Source: Verrucomicrobiales bacterium | GTDB lineage: Bacteria > Verrucomicrobiota > Verrucomicrobiia > Limisphaerales > UBA9464 | Direction of reading: 5' to 3' | DNA length: 64,000 nt | Assembly: GCA_016793645.1 (NCBI GenBank) | Contig: JAEUHD010000185.1 | Span: 1-64,000, forward strand | Part shown: positions 26,465 through 38,803 of the stretch, piece by piece | Numbering within the stretch: the stretch's first letter is position 1 | Layout: every line of letters starts with the position of its first letter | Notes under the pieces: model-generated | Told to the model about the DNA's origin: nothing | Database searches by the model: none | Seen by the model: the letters and a program-made list of their open reading frames with translations, nothing else | Made by a program: the position numbers and the translations under genes

Positions 26465-29400
26465 GTGAAATCGCTCACCCGTGTCCTAATCCTGATGGCG
26501 TTGGTGCCCTTCCTTTCCGTGGGCCAGGCCGCCGAGGTGTTTATTCCCGCCGCCAGTCGTTCGGACTTCATCCACGATGGCAGGCGGGAGATGGTTTACA
26601 TCGCCAATGGCTCGCAGTTGGTTCGCTATGACCTGGCGGCAAAGGCGCTGCTCCCTGCGCTCGCGCTTGGCGGAAACCTGAGGGGAATGGATCTCTCGCC
26701 CGACGGGGACACCCTTGCCATTGCCGATGCAAGTTCGTCGGGTGCGGACGTGTGGATTCACCTGGTGGATCTGGTCGCCGGCACGTCCCGGAAGGTCTCG
26801 TTTCCCAAAAACTTCGGGGAGGGGGGGCTCCACATGGTGGCCTTTGGTTCGGACGGAGCCATCCTCACCTCGGGATTCTACGCCGGGTCGGGTTGGACCC
26901 CCTGTCGCCGCTACGATCCCGCGACCGGGGAGACCCTGAACGTCGGCTCGCTGAGTGATGGGGCGATGCTGTGCGCGAGCGGGGATCGAAGCGTGATCGG
27001 AATTGCCGAGGGCAACATCTCCAGCGGACCGGTCAACCGGTACGACGTCGGGACGCGGGCCATCACGAAGACCTCGGGCACCGGATGGTTCAACTATGAG
27101 GTGGGGGTCAACCGGGATGGGACCCAGTACGCGGTGCCGACCTATGGAGGCTGCTTCATCTATGACGAGACGTTGACCCTGATTCGGACCGTGGGCACCT
27201 ACGCCGGCCCGCAGCCGGTGGGGGTCGCCTACCACCCGTCGGCGCAGGCGGTGTTCTTCGCCTGGGCGGGAACCAGCACCGTAAAGATTTTCAGCACCCC
27301 GAATTTCCAGGAGATAGGGTCGATTGAGTGCGGCTCCGTGTTCCAACACCCCGGAAATGCCGCGTTTGTGAATGGACGCCTCCGCCTCTCGCGCGATGGC
27401 AGTCTGCTCCTGGTCTCGGTGGACGGGGGCGTCCGGGTGATCCGGCACGGCATCGACATCCCGGAGTATTTTCGGGTCGAGGTGGTCGGCTCCCCTGCGT
27501 TGATCGGGGACCCGAAGCCCTCCGGTTACGGGACGAACTGGGTGGTGGGCGGCACCCGGTTGGAGATGTCGGTCGCGCCGACCGCCGAGTTTCGCGGCAC
27601 CCGCTATGAATCCACCGGATACACGGGGACCGGCAGCGCGCCCGCCTCGGGCATCTCGCCGCTCACCCTTGCGGTGACCGGGGCGACCCGGGTGTCCTGG
27701 AACTGGCGTCCGGTCGCGCAACAGATCGAGGTGTCCGCCGGGGCCGGCGGCTCCGTGACCGATGCCTCGGGTTGGTATCCCCACGCGGCGGTGTTGTCGG
27801 TGCAGGCAACCCCCGGGGATGGGCGGCGCTTCCTGCGGTGGGTGGGCGACGTTCCCCCGGGGCAGAACGCCGAGAATCCGTTGAGGATCGCGGCGGATCA
27901 GCCGCGTCGGATCCGGGCGCTCTTCGTGCCGGAGTCCGGATCGGATTCGTACCTTCCCGGGGACTGGACCACGTTTGGGAACGGTCCCGGCCATCGCGGC
28001 TATTTTCCCGGCGTGGTGGGCTCCACCCGGTTTCAACGCCGATGGTCCACCGCCCCCGGAATGGCCTCCCACCAGGTCGTCGTGGCGGAGGGCCGGGTGT
28101 ATGCGGTGCGGTCGGATGCCTTTGGGACCTCGAAGGTGACGGCGTTGTCCGAAGCGAGCGGGATCCAGGTTTGGCGCCGGGATCTGGGGGCCGCGTTCTC
28201 CCTGAACCCTCCCACCTACGCCGAGGGCAACCTCTACATTCAACGGGGGAACGCGGGGGATACGCAGCTGTGGTCGTTGAATGCCGGCACCGGCCAGACC
28301 AACTGGGCGGCACCCCACAGTGCGCAGTGGGAGTCCTACATGGCACCGACCTACTTTGACGGACGCATCTACGTGAACGGGGGCATGTTTGGGGGCCTCT
28401 ATGGCTTCAGTCATCGGGGCCAGCAACTGTTCTTCGAGGGGCTGGCCCAGGTGGATCACTGGACCCCGGCGGTGGCGGACGGCCGTCTGTTCACCTTCAC
28501 CGGAGGTCAGTTCAAGGAACACCATGCCACCACCGGAGCGGTCCTGTGGTCGCTCGGGCTGGGGTCGGGCACGTCAACGCCCGTGGTGGATGACGGCGTG
28601 GCCCTCGTCAACACGGGGTCGGGTCTGGCTGCAGTGGACCTGGCCCGGCGCCAGACGATGTGGGAGGTGCCCGGGTGGACGGGAGGATTTCCCGCGATGG
28701 CGCACGGCATCGTGTACGCGGTCTCCAACAACGTGGTCCAGGCGCTGGATTTGCTGAACGGCAGCGCCTCGACCCGGTTTGAAGCCCCGGAATCACAGTC
28801 CGTTTGGCCCCGACAGCCGATCGTCACCGACGACGTCCTGTTGATCGGAGGCGACGCGGCCACGGTGGTCGTGGACCGTTTCGATGGAACGCTCCGGCAG
28901 TCGATTCCGGTCGGGGGACTCCTGAGCCTCGCCCACGATGTCCTGTACGTGGTGGGAGCGGACGGCGCGGTGCATGCGTACTCGGTGGCGGATGACGTCC
29001 GGCTGGTGGTGGACGGGACTCCCGGTCCGCTGGGCAGTCCCTCGCCCCTGGCTTACGGCACCAACACATTTGCCTCCGGCACGCCCCTCGTTTGTTCGGT
29101 CCCGCCCGTCGTGGAATCGGAGGGAACGCGATATGCGTCCCTGGGCTGGACGGGCACGGGGAGTGTCCCCGCGGAAGGGAGTGCCACCGAGGTGAGCGTG
29201 ACGCTGGCGACGGATTCCACGCTCACCTGGCGCTGGCAGGCGCGGGAGCATTTCCTGAAGACGGTGGCCAGCGGACGGGGTTCGTTGGATGCGGGTTCGG
29301 CCTGGTGGCCGGTGGGATCGACGGTGGAAATTCGTGCCACGCCCCAGCCCGGGTACCGGCTCCTCCGTTGGCAGGGGGACGTTCCCGAGGGGACCACCGG

Positions 29401-32400
29401 ACTCACGGCAACGGTCCCCATGGACCGGGCGCGGAGGATCGTCGCCGTCTTCGGGCCGGAGGCGGGGCTCGCCGGGGCGGGCGACTGGCCCATGTTCGGG
29501 GGCGGACCGGCGCACACCGGATACTTCCCGGGGCTTCTGGGTGGGGAGCCGCTGCAGCTTCGGTGGAATGTGCCCGTGGTGAATGAAAACCGTGTGAACC
29601 CGCTCGCCGTCGCCCAGGGACGGGTCTTCGCCACCCCGTACAGCTACTTCAACGAGACGTTCGTGTCCGCACTGGGCGCATTCTCCGGCCGGCAGGTCTG
29701 GAAGGTGTCCATGCCGTCGGCGTTTTCGGTCAACCCCCCTGCCTACGCCGATGGCGCGGTTTTCGTCCAAAGGGGCAACCATGGTTCGGATTCCCAGCTT
29801 TGGAAGCTGGACGCCCGCACCGGTGCGACCCTGTGGCAGTCGCCATTCTCGGCCCAATGGGAGCGCTACCTGGCACCCACCATCGCCGAGGGCGGGGTCT
29901 ACGTGAATGGCGGCTATTACGGCGGACTATACGGGTTTGACCAGCTCACCGGGACGCAACGCTTCTTCTTCGGCGGACTTTCCCAGACGGACCAGTGGAC
30001 TCCGGCGTACTACGACCACCGGCTCTTCTCGTTTGTCGCGGGTCTCCTGACGGAGCACGACAAGTCCTCCGGGGCGAGCCTCTGGAACCTCTCGTTGCGC
30101 GACGGGGGCGGCTTTCGAACGCTCGCGGCGGACGAGGAAAGGGCCTTTCTTTGCACCGATGCCGCGCTGTTGTGCGTGAACCTCGGAACCAAGAAGATCG
30201 AGTGGCGGGTGGACGGTCCGTTCTCCGGCACGCCCGCGGTGGCCAATGGCGTCGTATACGCCATCCAGCAGACCAACGTGGTCGCGTACACCACGGGTGG
30301 GGAGATGCTGGGGACGTATGTCACCCCGCAGCCGTTGTCGCAGCAACCGATCGTGACGGACGACGTGCTGATGGTCTCCGGCGAGTCGGCGGTGCACGTG
30401 TTTGACCTGTGGGAATTCCGCCTCCGCGAGACCCTGCCGGTGGGCGGCGCGATCAGCTTCTCCGATGGACAGCTCTTCGTCGCGGGCGTGAACGGCCGGG
30501 TGTATGCCTATGGCCCGGGGGCGGGAGCCATCCTGAGGGTCGCCAGCAACGGGGTGGAGGCGGGTGATCCCGCGCCGCTGACCTACGGTGACAACGTGGT
30601 CACCCTCGGTGAGGAGATGGAGGTGAGGGTCGAATCGCCGTGGTCCCCATCGCCGGGGACGCGCCATCTGGCGACGCGCTATGAACTGACGGGCGCGGTC
30701 ACCGGCAGCGGTTCGGACACCAACCGTGTCAGGGTTCCGGTTCGCGGGGATACCACCCTGACCTGGACGTGGATGCGCCAGTACTACCTGAAGACCGGCC
30801 CTGCGGTGGGCGGACATACGGACGTGCCCGAAGGATGGTACGAGGCCGATCTGCCGGTGGTTCTCACCGCCCAACCGGATGAGTACTTCTCCTTTGACGG
30901 TTGGACCGGTGAGGGGGTTGCCGAGGGCAATCGGATTACCGTGCCCCTGTCGGGGCCCCGGGAGGTCCTGCCCCGATTCAAGCCGGACCTGGTCGCGGAG
31001 AACGTGCCCAAGTGGTGGCTGGCCCGTCACCGTCTCCCGGTTTCGGATACGGGTGCCCTGGCGGACACCGATGGGGATGGCCTGACCAACGCCCGGGAAT
31101 TCGTCGCGGGCACGGATCCCAATGATCCCGACACGGACCGGGATGGCTACGGGGACGCCCTGGAGGTGGCCCGTGGCAGCAATCCCGTGGATCCCGCCAT
31201 GGTTCCGTTGGTTCGCCTGACCGTGAGTTCGGATCCGCCCGCCACAGGCAGCCCGTCCCCGTATCCGTTTGGGACGACATTTGTCCCGTTGGGAATCCCC
31301 CTGAAGCTCGTGATCGAGGAGACGCTCGATCTGGGTCCGTACGAACGCCTGGAGTGCGCGGGTTGGTCCGGCACCGGGAGTGCGCCCGCGACGGGCGGGG
31401 GGAACGTGGCGGAGTTTCAGATCCAGGAGGACACCCGGGTGACCTGGCGCTGGCGGAGGGCATTCTTTGTGGATGTGGTCCAGGTGCCGGCGCCGCCCGA
31501 TTCCGGCGGAACCGTGGTCCCGACCCAGGGCTGGTTTGCCGCCGGGTCCATCGCGCGCTTCGAGGCGTCTCCCGCCCCCTACTACACGTTCCAAAACTGG
31601 ACCTCCACAAGCGGTGCGGAACTGAGCGGGAGCAATGTGGTGCACCTGCTGGTCCAAAATCCGGTCACGATCCGCGCCAACTTTGTCCCGAGCCGGGTCA
31701 CCAACGACGTGACGCAGGCCTGGCTCGCCCGCTTCGGAATCCCGACGACGGACGAGGGCGCCCTGGCGGACACGGATCAGGACGGGCTCGAGAACTGGCG
31801 TGAATTTCGTCTGGGCACCGTGCCCACCAACCCGGACTCGGATTCGGACGGCTACGCGGACGGCCTTGAGGTGGGTCACGGTTCCGACCCACTCCAGGCC
31901 GCCTCGATCCCGAGGGTGACCCTCGAGATCACGGGTGCTCCGCTCCGGGTGGGCACTCCCGTGCCGATGCCCTATGGATCCCGGCTCCTTCCGCTGGGAA
32001 CGCGGGTTACCAATGCGGTCCCGCAGATCGTGGAGGGCGCCTGGGGCACGCGGTATCGTTCCACCGGGTGGAGCGGCCTGGGGGATGTGCCCGGAGCGGG
32101 CGCCGGGAACGTCGTCGATTTCGTTTTGGCCCACGATTCCACCGTGACCTGGCGCTGGGCCGTGGAGCATGCCGTGGTTCAGAGCCTCGGGGTCCTGCCG
32201 GGCATCACGGCGACCGTGGGCCCGGTTGCCGTCCCCCTGTCCACGGCGCGCATTCCCGCAGGAGCGCGCTATGGCTCCGGAGTCGCCCTGGACGGAGAGG
32301 TGGCGGTGGTCACGGCCCCGAACTGGATTCGCGGGGCCCCGGTTGACGGTCACGCACGGGAGGGGATTGCCCAGTTCTTCCGTCTCGACGGCGCGGTCTG

Positions 32401-33985
32401 GGTGCCGGAGGACACCGTCGCGCCGGACGATGCGACCACCTTTCAGTTCGCGGGTGGGGTTTCTCTTGCCGAGGGCGTGGCGGCATTCCTGGCGGAGGGC
32501 GACTCGGGAGCCGAGGTCCAGGTCTATGCCCGGGGTGCAAATGGCGGACGCACCCGTTGGATGCCGAGCGGCCGAATTGCGGTGCCGAACTACTCCTACG
32601 AGTCGCCGCTGGCGATGGCCATGACCGCTCAAACCCTGTTCCTCGGACTTCCCGTCAGCAGTTCCGTTGACGGTCCCGTTGGCGGTTCGATCCGTGTCCT
32701 TCGGCGGGTGGGAAACACCTTCGTGGACGAGGGTCAAATCCGGGCCGCGGCGGGATCGGGGGGCTATTTCGGCGCGACCCTGGGCGCGCGGGAGAATCTC
32801 CTCATTGCGAGTGCGCCGCTGCGGATTCGCGCGGGCTCCACCCTCGGCGGCGTCACGATCTGGCGGCGGCAGGCCGGAGCCTGGAGGCAGGAGGCGGATC
32901 TCAACCCGGCCATTGCCGGTGAATCCGCCGAGTTTGGGCAGGCGCTGGATGTGGAAGGGGACCTTGCGGTGGTCGGGGCGCCGGGAGACATGTCGGGCGA
33001 TGTTCCAAGCGGAGCCGTCTACGTTTATCGACGCACCGAGGGCTCCTGGGAATTGGAGGCACGGCTCACGCCCCCGGAAGGTCAACCCTTCAGCCGTTTC
33101 GGGGAGAGCGTGGCCCTCCGGGGCGACCGGCTCCTGGTGGGAGCTCCCTTCGGCAGGGGAAGCGAGTCCTACTCCGGCGTGGCCCACCTGTTTACCCGGG
33201 TGGGTGGCACCTGGGTGCCCGGGAATGTCCTCACCGCCGGAACCGCAGGCCGGTGGTCCGGTCTCGGTCGCGCGGTGGCGCTCTCCGGGACGCGCGCGCT
33301 CGTCGCGGCGCCCGCAGCGTCCGGAGCCGGCCCGTCGGCCGGCGCTGTGTTCGCGTTCGAGACGGGTGAAGGTGTGCCATCCGAGGACGGTTCCCCATGG
33401 CTATGGTTTACCGAAGGCACCCTGGGGAGCAGTCGAGTGGCGCCCGAGACCATCACCCGAAACAACGTGTTGCTGCGGTTCGGGGGCTGGTTCCTGGACG
33501 GGATCCGCGTGTCCGATCCGGAAGGCGGCTCGGTAAACCCGATCACGGACATCGTCATGAACCGTCCGCGGCTGGCGCAGGCCGTTTATCTGCCTGCGGA
33601 CGCCGACACGGATGCGGACCGGCTTCCGGACTACTGGGAATTCCAACATTTCGGTCCGGCCGGCGCCCTTCCGGGGGCGGATCCGGACAAGGACGGCTGG
33701 TCGAACGCGGTCGAGTTCGACGCCGGAACCGATCCCATGCGCAATCAGGGCGCGGAACCGCCCGCACCGTTGGCGGAGGTCGTGCGCGAAGCCGGCGCGG
33801 TTGCGGTCAAGCTCCGTTGGGTGGGGGCTCCGGGACGCTCCTACCGGGTCCTCCACGCGACCCATGTGACCGGACCCTTTGTGGAGGTCACGCACGGAGT
33901 GGAGGGATCGGGCCAGCCGTGGACCACGTACACGCATCCCGTCGAGGCCTCCACCACGGGCTTCTTCCGGATCGAGACGGAGTGA
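26465..33985 (+). CDS. Giant exported multi-propeller surface protein
   Basis: A 2506-residue protein from GTG 26465 ([22 protein letters not shown] is the signal; only part is quoted here as [15 protein letters not shown]). Order: an N-terminal WD40/YVTN-like propeller (about 25-330); two blocks each joining InlB-B-repeat-like domains ([23 protein letters not shown]) to a PQQ-type propeller ([28 protein letters not shown]); a third B-repeat block; two calcium-binding thrombospondin-3-like segments ([26 protein letters not shown]); an FG-GAP-type propeller ([16 protein letters not shown]); another calcium segment; and a terminal domain ending GFFRIETE. The two PQQ blocks are clear internal duplications. 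A role in adhesion or polymer binding is likely. The frame is open back to 25172 through the tRNA, but that part is not coding. Confidence 0.88.
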   Translation: MKSLTRVLILMALVPFLSVGQAAEVFIPAASRSDFIHDGRREMVYIANGSQLVRYDLAAKALLPALALGGNLRGMDLSPDGDTLAIADASSSGADVWIHLVDLVAGTSRKVSFPKNFGEGGLHMVAFGSDGAILTSGFYAGSGWTPCRRYDPATGETLNVGSLSDGAMLCASGDRSVIGIAEGNISSGPVNRYDVGTRAITKTSGTGWFNYEVGVNRDGTQYAVPTYGGCFIYDETLTLIRTVGTYAGPQPVGVAYHPSAQAVFFAWAGTSTVKIFSTPNFQEIGSIECGSVFQHPGNAAFVNGRLRLSRDGSLLLVSVDGGVRVIRHGIDIPEYFRVEVVGSPALIGDPKPSGYGTNWVVGGTRLEMSVAPTAEFRGTRYESTGYTGTGSAPASGISPLTLAVTGATRVSWNWRPVAQQIEVSAGAGGSVTDASGWYPHAAVLSVQATPGDGRRFLRWVGDVPPGQNAENPLRIAADQPRRIRALFVPESGSDSYLPGDWTTFGNGPGHRGYFPGVVGSTRFQRRWSTAPGMASHQVVVAEGRVYAVRSDAFGTSKVTALSEASGIQVWRRDLGAAFSLNPPTYAEGNLYIQRGNAGDTQLWSLNAGTGQTNWAAPHSAQWESYMAPTYFDGRIYVNGGMFGGLYGFSHRGQQLFFEGLAQVDHWTPAVADGRLFTFTGGQFKEHHATTGAVLWSLGLGSGTSTPVVDDGVALVNTGSGLAAVDLARRQTMWEVPGWTGGFPAMAHGIVYAVSNNVVQALDLLNGSASTRFEAPESQSVWPRQPIVTDDVLLIGGDAATVVVDRFDGTLRQSIPVGGLLSLAHDVLYVVGADGAVHAYSVADDVRLVVDGTPGPLGSPSPLAYGTNTFASGTPLVCSVPPVVESEGTRYASLGWTGTGSVPAEGSATEVSVTLATDSTLTWRWQAREHFLKTVASGRGSLDAGSAWWPVGSTVEIRATPQPGYRLLRWQGDVPEGTTGLTATVPMDRARRIVAVFGPEAGLAGAGDWPMFGGGPAHTGYFPGLLGGEPLQLRWNVPVVNENRVNPLAVAQGRVFATPYSYFNETFVSALGAFSGRQVWKVSMPSAFSVNPPAYADGAVFVQRGNHGSDSQLWKLDARTGATLWQSPFSAQWERYLAPTIAEGGVYVNGGYYGGLYGFDQLTGTQRFFFGGLSQTDQWTPAYYDHRLFSFVAGLLTEHDKSSGASLWNLSLRDGGGFRTLAADEERAFLCTDAALLCVNLGTKKIEWRVDGPFSGTPAVANGVVYAIQQTNVVAYTTGGEMLGTYVTPQPLSQQPIVTDDVLMVSGESAVHVFDLWEFRLRETLPVGGAISFSDGQLFVAGVNGRVYAYGPGAGAILRVASNGVEAGDPAPLTYGDNVVTLGEEMEVRVESPWSPSPGTRHLATRYELTGAVTGSGSDTNRVRVPVRGDTTLTWTWMRQYYLKTGPAVGGHTDVPEGWYEADLPVVLTAQPDEYFSFDGWTGEGVAEGNRITVPLSGPREVLPRFKPDLVAENVPKWWLARHRLPVSDTGALADTDGDGLTNAREFVAGTDPNDPDTDRDGYGDALEVARGSNPVDPAMVPLVRLTVSSDPPATGSPSPYPFGTTFVPLGIPLKLVIEETLDLGPYERLECAGWSGTGSAPATGGGNVAEFQIQEDTRVTWRWRRAFFVDVVQVPAPPDSGGTVVPTQGWFAAGSIARFEASPAPYYTFQNWTSTSGAELSGSNVVHLLVQNPVTIRANFVPSRVTNDVTQAWLARFGIPTTDEGALADTDQDGLENWREFRLGTVPTNPDSDSDGYADGLEVGHGSDPLQAASIPRVTLEITGAPLRVGTPVPMPYGSRLLPLGTRVTNAVPQIVEGAWGTRYRSTGWSGLGDVPGAGAGNVVDFVLAHDSTVTWRWAVEHAVVQSLGVLPGITATVGPVAVPLSTARIPAGARYGSGVALDGEVAVVTAPNWIRGAPVDGHAREGIAQFFRLDGAVWVPEDTVAPDDATTFQFAGGVSLAEGVAAFLAEGDSGAEVQVYARGANGGRTRWMPSGRIAVPNYSYESPLAMAMTAQTLFLGLPVSSSVDGPVGGSIRVLRRVGNTFVDEGQIRAAAGSGGYFGATLGARENLLIASAPLRIRAGSTLGGVTIWRRQAGAWRQEADLNPAIAGESAEFGQALDVEGDLAVVGAPGDMSGDVPSGAVYVYRRTEGSWELEARLTPPEGQPFSRFGESVALRGDRLLVGAPFGRGSESYSGVAHLFTRVGGTWVPGNVLTAGTAGRWSGLGRAVALSGTRALVAAPAASGAGPSAGAVFAFETGEGVPSEDGSPWLWFTEGTLGSSRVAPETITRNNVLLRFGGWFLDGIRVSDPEGGSVNPITDIVMNRPRLAQAVYLPADADTDADRLPDYWEFQHFGPAGALPGADPDKDGWSNAVEFDAGTDPMRNQGAEPPAPLAEVVREAGAVAVKLRWVGAPGRSYRVLHATHVTGPFVEVTHGVEGSGQPWTTYTHPVEASTTGFFRIETE

Positions 33986-34206
33986 ATCGCGGAAACCAGG
34001 GGGAGACGGGTGATCGTCGTTCCCTTCGATGGGGTGGCACGGGATGTCCGATGACGGCAGGAGCCTGTCGGTCTCCTCCGTTGAACCTGGGCATCCTCGT
34101 GGAGCATCCTGCCCGGGATTCCCCATTCTGAACCGCGACGCCTGACGCCCGGACTCCTCCGGACCCCGACGCCGAACCCGTCACTGAATTCTCCCGCCCG
34201 GAACGA

Positions 34207-37200
34207 CTACCGTGTCCTCCCCGAAACGGAAGTGCGCCACCGGCCGGGAGGAGTCCCGGAGAATCGATCCGTCCACTGGCCCAGCGCCTCCAAGGACCCG
34301 CGGACCGGCGTGCAATCCCAGCGATGGAGAACTCCATCGCTTCCGACGGCGAGGAACTCGGAGGTCGCCTTCAGAAACGAGATGGACACCGGGCCGCCCG
34401 GGAGCGTGAAGGATTCCATCAACGGACTGCCGGTGGACGCATCCCAGAGCCGCACCGCTCCGCTATGGGTACGGGTCGCGAGAAGGGTGCCGTCCGCCGA
34501 GAACAGCACCTGTCTGACCTTGTTCTCATGCAACAGGGGGGGCGTCACCGGCTCTCCGGAAGGCACCTTCCAGATGCGGGCGGTGCCGTCCTCGCTGCCG
34601 CTCGCCACCCTGCGGCCATCAGGACTGAAGGCGCAACTGACCGTGCCATCCTGGTGACTCAGGGGAGCACCCACCGGCTTTCCGGTGGCCACCGACCACA
34701 GTTGGGCGGGTCGGGAGGCGAAGCTTGGGTCGTATTCGGCGGTGACGAACCACCGTCCGTCGGGACTGTAGTGGGCCTCATCCACCATGTGCCTTCCCGG
34801 CACGAAGGTTCTGGTCCCCAATCCCGTGGCCGAATCCCGGAGGCGGATCGCACTGTCATGGGAGGTGGTGAGAATCTGCCGGCCATCAGGACTGAACTCC
34901 GCGCGTTGAATCCGTTCGTTGTCCTCAACCATTTGGGCCAGCCGGGTCAGGGTGGGGGTGCTCCACACATGGAGATGACTCCACGCGCTGAAGCCGATGG
35001 AGGACGTGGTGACCAGGCGGGCGCCCTCCGCATCAAAACCCAGGAAGGTGACCTCCCCCTTCACCGTCTGGGGCTGGGCCGTCTCCCGTCCGGACGCGGC
35101 TTCCCACAGATGGACGGCCCCATCCTCCGTCGCGGTCGCAATGAATTTCCCGGTGGGATCAAAGCATCCCATCCGGACGCCATGGGTGTGCTGCAGTCGG
35201 GTGGAGTGGGTGGAGGCATCGGGAAGCAGTCCTTCAATGAAGACCGCGCCTCCGCCCGTGACCCTTGCCAGCTGGCTTCCCTCGCGATTGAAGAAGGACC
35301 ACTGGACCGCCCCCCCCTGGCGTGGGGGGGAGACCTTCCGAGAGTGTTCCAGCGTCCAGAGGCGGATGCCGCCGTCATTCGCCGCCGTGACCAGTTCCCT
35401 TCCGGAAGGTGAGAAACAGGCGTCGAGGACATAGCATCCGTGTCGGAGCAGGGGCTGACTCAGTCTTCCCGTCCCCGCGTCCCAGACCTGGGCCGTGCCA
35501 TCGAAACTTCCGGTCACGATCCGTTTTCCGGAAGCGTCCCAACGCGCGAGCGTTACCCCGTTGGGGTGGCCGATTCCCCAGGTCAGCAGCCGGCCGGTGG
35601 TCCCGTCCCAGACGCGCACGGAGTTGTCAAAGGACAACGTGGCGAAGCGTTCCTCGACCGGGCTGAAGGCAGCCTGCGTGATCCGCTGGGAGGTTTCGTG
35701 TCCGAACGGAACCCCGAGGGTGGACCCGGTCCCGGCATCCCACAGGATTCCGCGCGCGTCGAGCCCGACCGAGGCCACCGTCGCTCCGGAGATCGAAAAC
35801 CCCGCCGCCGTCACCCCGCCGACATGACGATGGGAGCCCTCCAACTGGAGACCCTCCTCGGAGAGGCGAAACACCTCGACCAGACCGTTCGCGAGACCGC
35901 AGAAGATCCGTTGGCCGTCCGGACTGAACCCGGTGAGGTCCACCAAATCCTCCGTATGGTGGGGAGGGAACAGGAGACTTCCGGTTTCGGAGTCACGCAA
36001 TTCCACCTGGTTCCCGACGCCGCTGAGGATCCGCGATCCGTCGGGACTGAACGAGGCGGCAGGGCTCAGGGGCAGCTTGTAATAGTGAAGCCGGATCGGC
36101 CAGGCGGCGAACTTCTCTGTCCCGCTCCCGACGTCCCAGCAGCGGGCCCGACGGTCCCGGCACAGGGTCAGGACAAGCCGGTCGTCTGGGCTGAAGAGCG
36201 CCTGAATCACCGGTTCCGGATGCTTCAGGATCCGTTCCGGCCCGACCCCCTCGATGGTTCCGATGCGTGCGGTGCCATCGTCGCTGGCGGACAGGACGAT
36301 CCGGCCGTCCCGGCTGAAGGTTGCCGAATTGGCCGGCCCCGCGTGCGCCCAGAGGGGGGACAATTGGGGAAGATCCTCGAGGGTCAGCCCCAGGCGGATC
36401 CGGTGCATGGCGGCGCGCGCCGGATCCGCCGAGTCCAGCCGGATGGAATCGATCTGGTAGGGCAGGGATGCGGCGGGGTCCTTCTGCGAAATCAACCGGT
36501 TCGCGGTGTCCACGTTCAGGGCCACCAGGGACCGGCGCTGTTGCTCGCCGATGGCGCGCAGGTTCCGACTCACCAGCCACGAACCCACCGTGATCACCAG
36601 CAGGGAGACGGCGAGCAGGGCGGCCAGTCCGGCCAGGACCGGCCGGCGCCGGACCCATTTCACGGTCCGCTCCAGCGTTCCCACCGGACGGGCCTCGATG
36701 GGTTGCCCGGCCAGCCAGCGCCCGAGTTCTCCGGCCAGGGCCGCGCACGATGCGTAGCGGTCCTGGGGTCTCCTGGAGATGGCCTTCAGGCAGATGGTTT
36801 CGAGGTCCCGATCCACCTTCTGGAAAAATGCCGAAGGACGGCGGACCTCGGTGTCGGCCACACGCCGGAGAATCTCCAGCGGGGTGGCGCCTTCAAACGG
36901 GGGCCTGCCGGTCAGGAGTTCGTAGAACATGGCGCCCAGTCCGTAAACGTCGCTCAGGACCGTGGCTTCCGAGGAACCGCCGCGGGCGACTTCCGGCGCC
37001 GAGTAGGCGGGTGTGCCCAGCGACGTCTGGGTTCGGGTGAGCCGGCCCTCCGAATCCGCCAGCCGCGCCAGGCCAAAGTCGGTGAGGAACGGTTCGCCGG
37101 CGGCATCGAGCAGCACGTTCTCCGGCTTCAGGTCGCGGTGGAGGACGCCGTGCTGATGGGCGTGGTGGGTGGCCTCGGCCACCTTCCGGATGATCCCGGC

Positions 37201-37731
37201 CGCCGCCCGGTGGCCTTTTGCGGTCCCGGGAGCCCGGTCATGGGCCGGATCCCCGGGGGCGGCGGCGGCACCCGGGACGTGACGGCGGATCCAGTCGGCC
37301 AGGGAGCCGCCTTCGATCAGACGCATCGCGATGTACCAGTTGCCGCCGTCCTCTCCGAACGCGTACACCGGCACGATGTTCGGGTGGACCAGTCCGGCCG
37401 CCGCCCGCGCCTCGGTCCGGAAGCGTTCCAGGAAGTCCCCGGTGGCCCATTCCGCGCCCCGCAGAAGCTTCAGGGCGACCACGCGCCCGGTGCCCCGCTC
37501 CCGGGCCCGGAAGACAATCCCCATGCCGCCCCGGGCGATCTCATCCAGAATCTCATAGGGCCCGATCCTCCGGGGCTCATTCAGATGGGACGGCGTTGGG
37601 TCGGACGGCGATTCGGGTACCGTCTGGAGCGCCCGCAGCATCAGGCAGCGCGGACACAAGCCGGCCGCCACCTCCTGACGAAGGATCCGACCGCACGCGC
37701 TACAACAGCTTCCCGTCATCAAAGGGTTCAT
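34207..37731 (-). CDS. Membrane Ser/Thr protein kinase with WD40 propellers
   Basis: An 1174-residue protein. A zinc-ribbon-like N-terminus (CSACG..CPRC) precedes a Hanks-type kinase domain (about 53-320) with glycine loop IARGGMGIVFRA, VALKLL, catalytic loop VLHRDLKPENVLLD, LTDFGLARL and GTPAYSAPE. A transmembrane helix lies near 360-383 (LAALLAVSLLVITVGSWLV). About 750 residues of WD40 repeats follow (FSPDGRRVASGSEDGTARIW and many relatives), placed outside the membrane by this topology. The gene follows an ECF sigma gene by 87 bases on the same strand. Such pairs are frequent in Planctomycetes and Verrucomicrobia, where the kinase is thought to control the sigma factor; that is inference for this pair. 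Confidence 0.95.
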   Translation of the reverse strand: MNPLMTGSCCSACGRILRQEVAAGLCPRCLMLRALQTVPESPSDPTPSHLNEPRRIGPYEILDEIARGGMGIVFRARERGTGRVVALKLLRGAEWATGDFLERFRTEARAAAGLVHPNIVPVYAFGEDGGNWYIAMRLIEGGSLADWIRRHVPGAAAAPGDPAHDRAPGTAKGHRAAAGIIRKVAEATHHAHQHGVLHRDLKPENVLLDAAGEPFLTDFGLARLADSEGRLTRTQTSLGTPAYSAPEVARGGSSEATVLSDVYGLGAMFYELLTGRPPFEGATPLEILRRVADTEVRRPSAFFQKVDRDLETICLKAISRRPQDRYASCAALAGELGRWLAGQPIEARPVGTLERTVKWVRRRPVLAGLAALLAVSLLVITVGSWLVSRNLRAIGEQQRRSLVALNVDTANRLISQKDPAASLPYQIDSIRLDSADPARAAMHRIRLGLTLEDLPQLSPLWAHAGPANSATFSRDGRIVLSASDDGTARIGTIEGVGPERILKHPEPVIQALFSPDDRLVLTLCRDRRARCWDVGSGTEKFAAWPIRLHYYKLPLSPAASFSPDGSRILSGVGNQVELRDSETGSLLFPPHHTEDLVDLTGFSPDGQRIFCGLANGLVEVFRLSEEGLQLEGSHRHVGGVTAAGFSISGATVASVGLDARGILWDAGTGSTLGVPFGHETSQRITQAAFSPVEERFATLSFDNSVRVWDGTTGRLLTWGIGHPNGVTLARWDASGKRIVTGSFDGTAQVWDAGTGRLSQPLLRHGCYVLDACFSPSGRELVTAANDGGIRLWTLEHSRKVSPPRQGGAVQWSFFNREGSQLARVTGGGAVFIEGLLPDASTHSTRLQHTHGVRMGCFDPTGKFIATATEDGAVHLWEAASGRETAQPQTVKGEVTFLGFDAEGARLVTTSSIGFSAWSHLHVWSTPTLTRLAQMVEDNERIQRAEFSPDGRQILTTSHDSAIRLRDSATGLGTRTFVPGRHMVDEAHYSPDGRWFVTAEYDPSFASRPAQLWSVATGKPVGAPLSHQDGTVSCAFSPDGRRVASGSEDGTARIWKVPSGEPVTPPLLHENKVRQVLFSADGTLLATRTHSGAVRLWDASTGSPLMESFTLPGGPVSISFLKATSEFLAVGSDGVLHRWDCTPVRGSLEALGQWTDRFSGTPPGRWRTSVSGRTR

Positions 37732-37818
37732 GCCCGTCCCGCCCCAACGCCGACAACTCGTGCTTCTCTGTGAAGGAATCCTTCAGGTGAGTTACGGATC
37801 GAATCGCAGCAACCGGAG

Positions 37819-38571
37819 TCAGTTTCCGAGCACCGAGACCAGATGGCGGATTTCCGCATCCACGTCCCCCGGGGACTCGACCGTCTCCGAAATCTCCTCG
37901 CGAACCAGTTCGCCGTAGCGCTGACGGATGCGATAGATGCCGGATTTGACGGCGGATTCACTGATGCCCAGACGATTCGCCACCTCAAGATAGGTCCGCT
38001 CGCCGCGGTCGTCGGTCAGGAAGGATTTCAGTTCCTCAAAGCGCCCCTCGCGTCCGCCGCCATCAAATTCCTCGCGGAGGCGGCTCAGGACCCGGTTGAG
38101 CAGGGTCTCGGCCCAGCGACGCTCAAATTCATCCTCAGGGGTCCGCTGGCTGGCCGGCTCCGGCACCCAGCCCAAATCCGCTTCCGTGGCATCGAGGGAC
38201 AGCAACGTCCGGCCTCCGCCGCGCTTCAACGCGTCCGCCCGCTCCCGTTCGTTCGACAGAAAGCGGGTGACGGCCGTGAGCAGAAAGGTTCTGAAGCGGC
38301 CCCTCGAGGCGTCGGCACTTCGCAGCCATTCCTTTTCCAACAACCGCTCAAAAAAACCCTGGGCGAGATCCCGGGCATCCTCGGTCGAATAGCCCCGTCG
38401 AAGGATGAAGGCGTACACGGCCGGCCAGTAATCCTTGCACAGCCGTTCCAACGCCTGATGCGCCTCGGTTTCCGAGGTGCCCGTGGCACGCAGGACGAGG
38501 GACCAATGAGTGGTACGAAACTGCCCGGCCGGTGCGGGCTCGATCGGGACTGGAACGCTGTCACCACTCAT
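37819..38571 (-). CDS. ECF sigma factor linked to the Ser/Thr kinase
   Basis: A 250-residue ECF sigma factor from ATG 38571. It begins with the TTHWSLVLRA element typical of kinase-linked sigma factors of this phylum. Region 2 is WPAVYAFILRRGYSTEDARD with FFERLLEK, and region 4 is LEVANRLGISESAVKSGIYR. Unlike the two tailed sigma factors in this window it has no membrane helix. There is no anti-sigma gene nearby; the next gene downstream is the WD40 kinase. The frame continues upstream to 38988 only as antisense of the Kelch gene. The 232 bases up to the divergent Kelch gene must carry both promoters, which I cannot place. Confidence 0.93.
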   Translation of the reverse strand: MSGDSVPVPIEPAPAGQFRTTHWSLVLRATGTSETEAHQALERLCKDYWPAVYAFILRRGYSTEDARDLAQGFFERLLEKEWLRSADASRGRFRTFLLTAVTRFLSNERERADALKRGGGRTLLSLDATEADLGWVPEPASQRTPEDEFERRWAETLLNRVLSRLREEFDGGGREGRFEELKSFLTDDRGERTYLEVANRLGISESAVKSGIYRIRQRYGELVREEISETVESPGDVDAEIRHLVSVLGN

Positions 38572-38803
38572 TCTGCGCGCTGGACCATGACAGGAGTCCA
38601 CGGGGGTTCCATTCCAAACCCACTCGGGTTGGGACACCAATTCTCGTCCAACGGATTCGGAACCCGGGCGGATCGAATTTAAGGACGGCGGGGGAATCCT
38701 CCGACGTCGCGAAACTTTGTCCCGCCGTTTCGTAACAGGTTCCGTGGACACGCATCGTCTCCATCCAGAATCGAACCCAAGACAAGCATCACACCTTCTC
38801 CTC

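Noticed and set aside
29927-33187. 1086-residue minus-strand open frame
   Set aside because: It lies antisense to the giant gene, has no recognisable domain and is rich in Arg, Gly and Pro, as expected for a GC-rich shadow frame.
35440-37773. 777-residue plus-strand open frame
   Set aside because: Antisense to the Ser/Thr kinase-WD40 gene; low-complexity composition.
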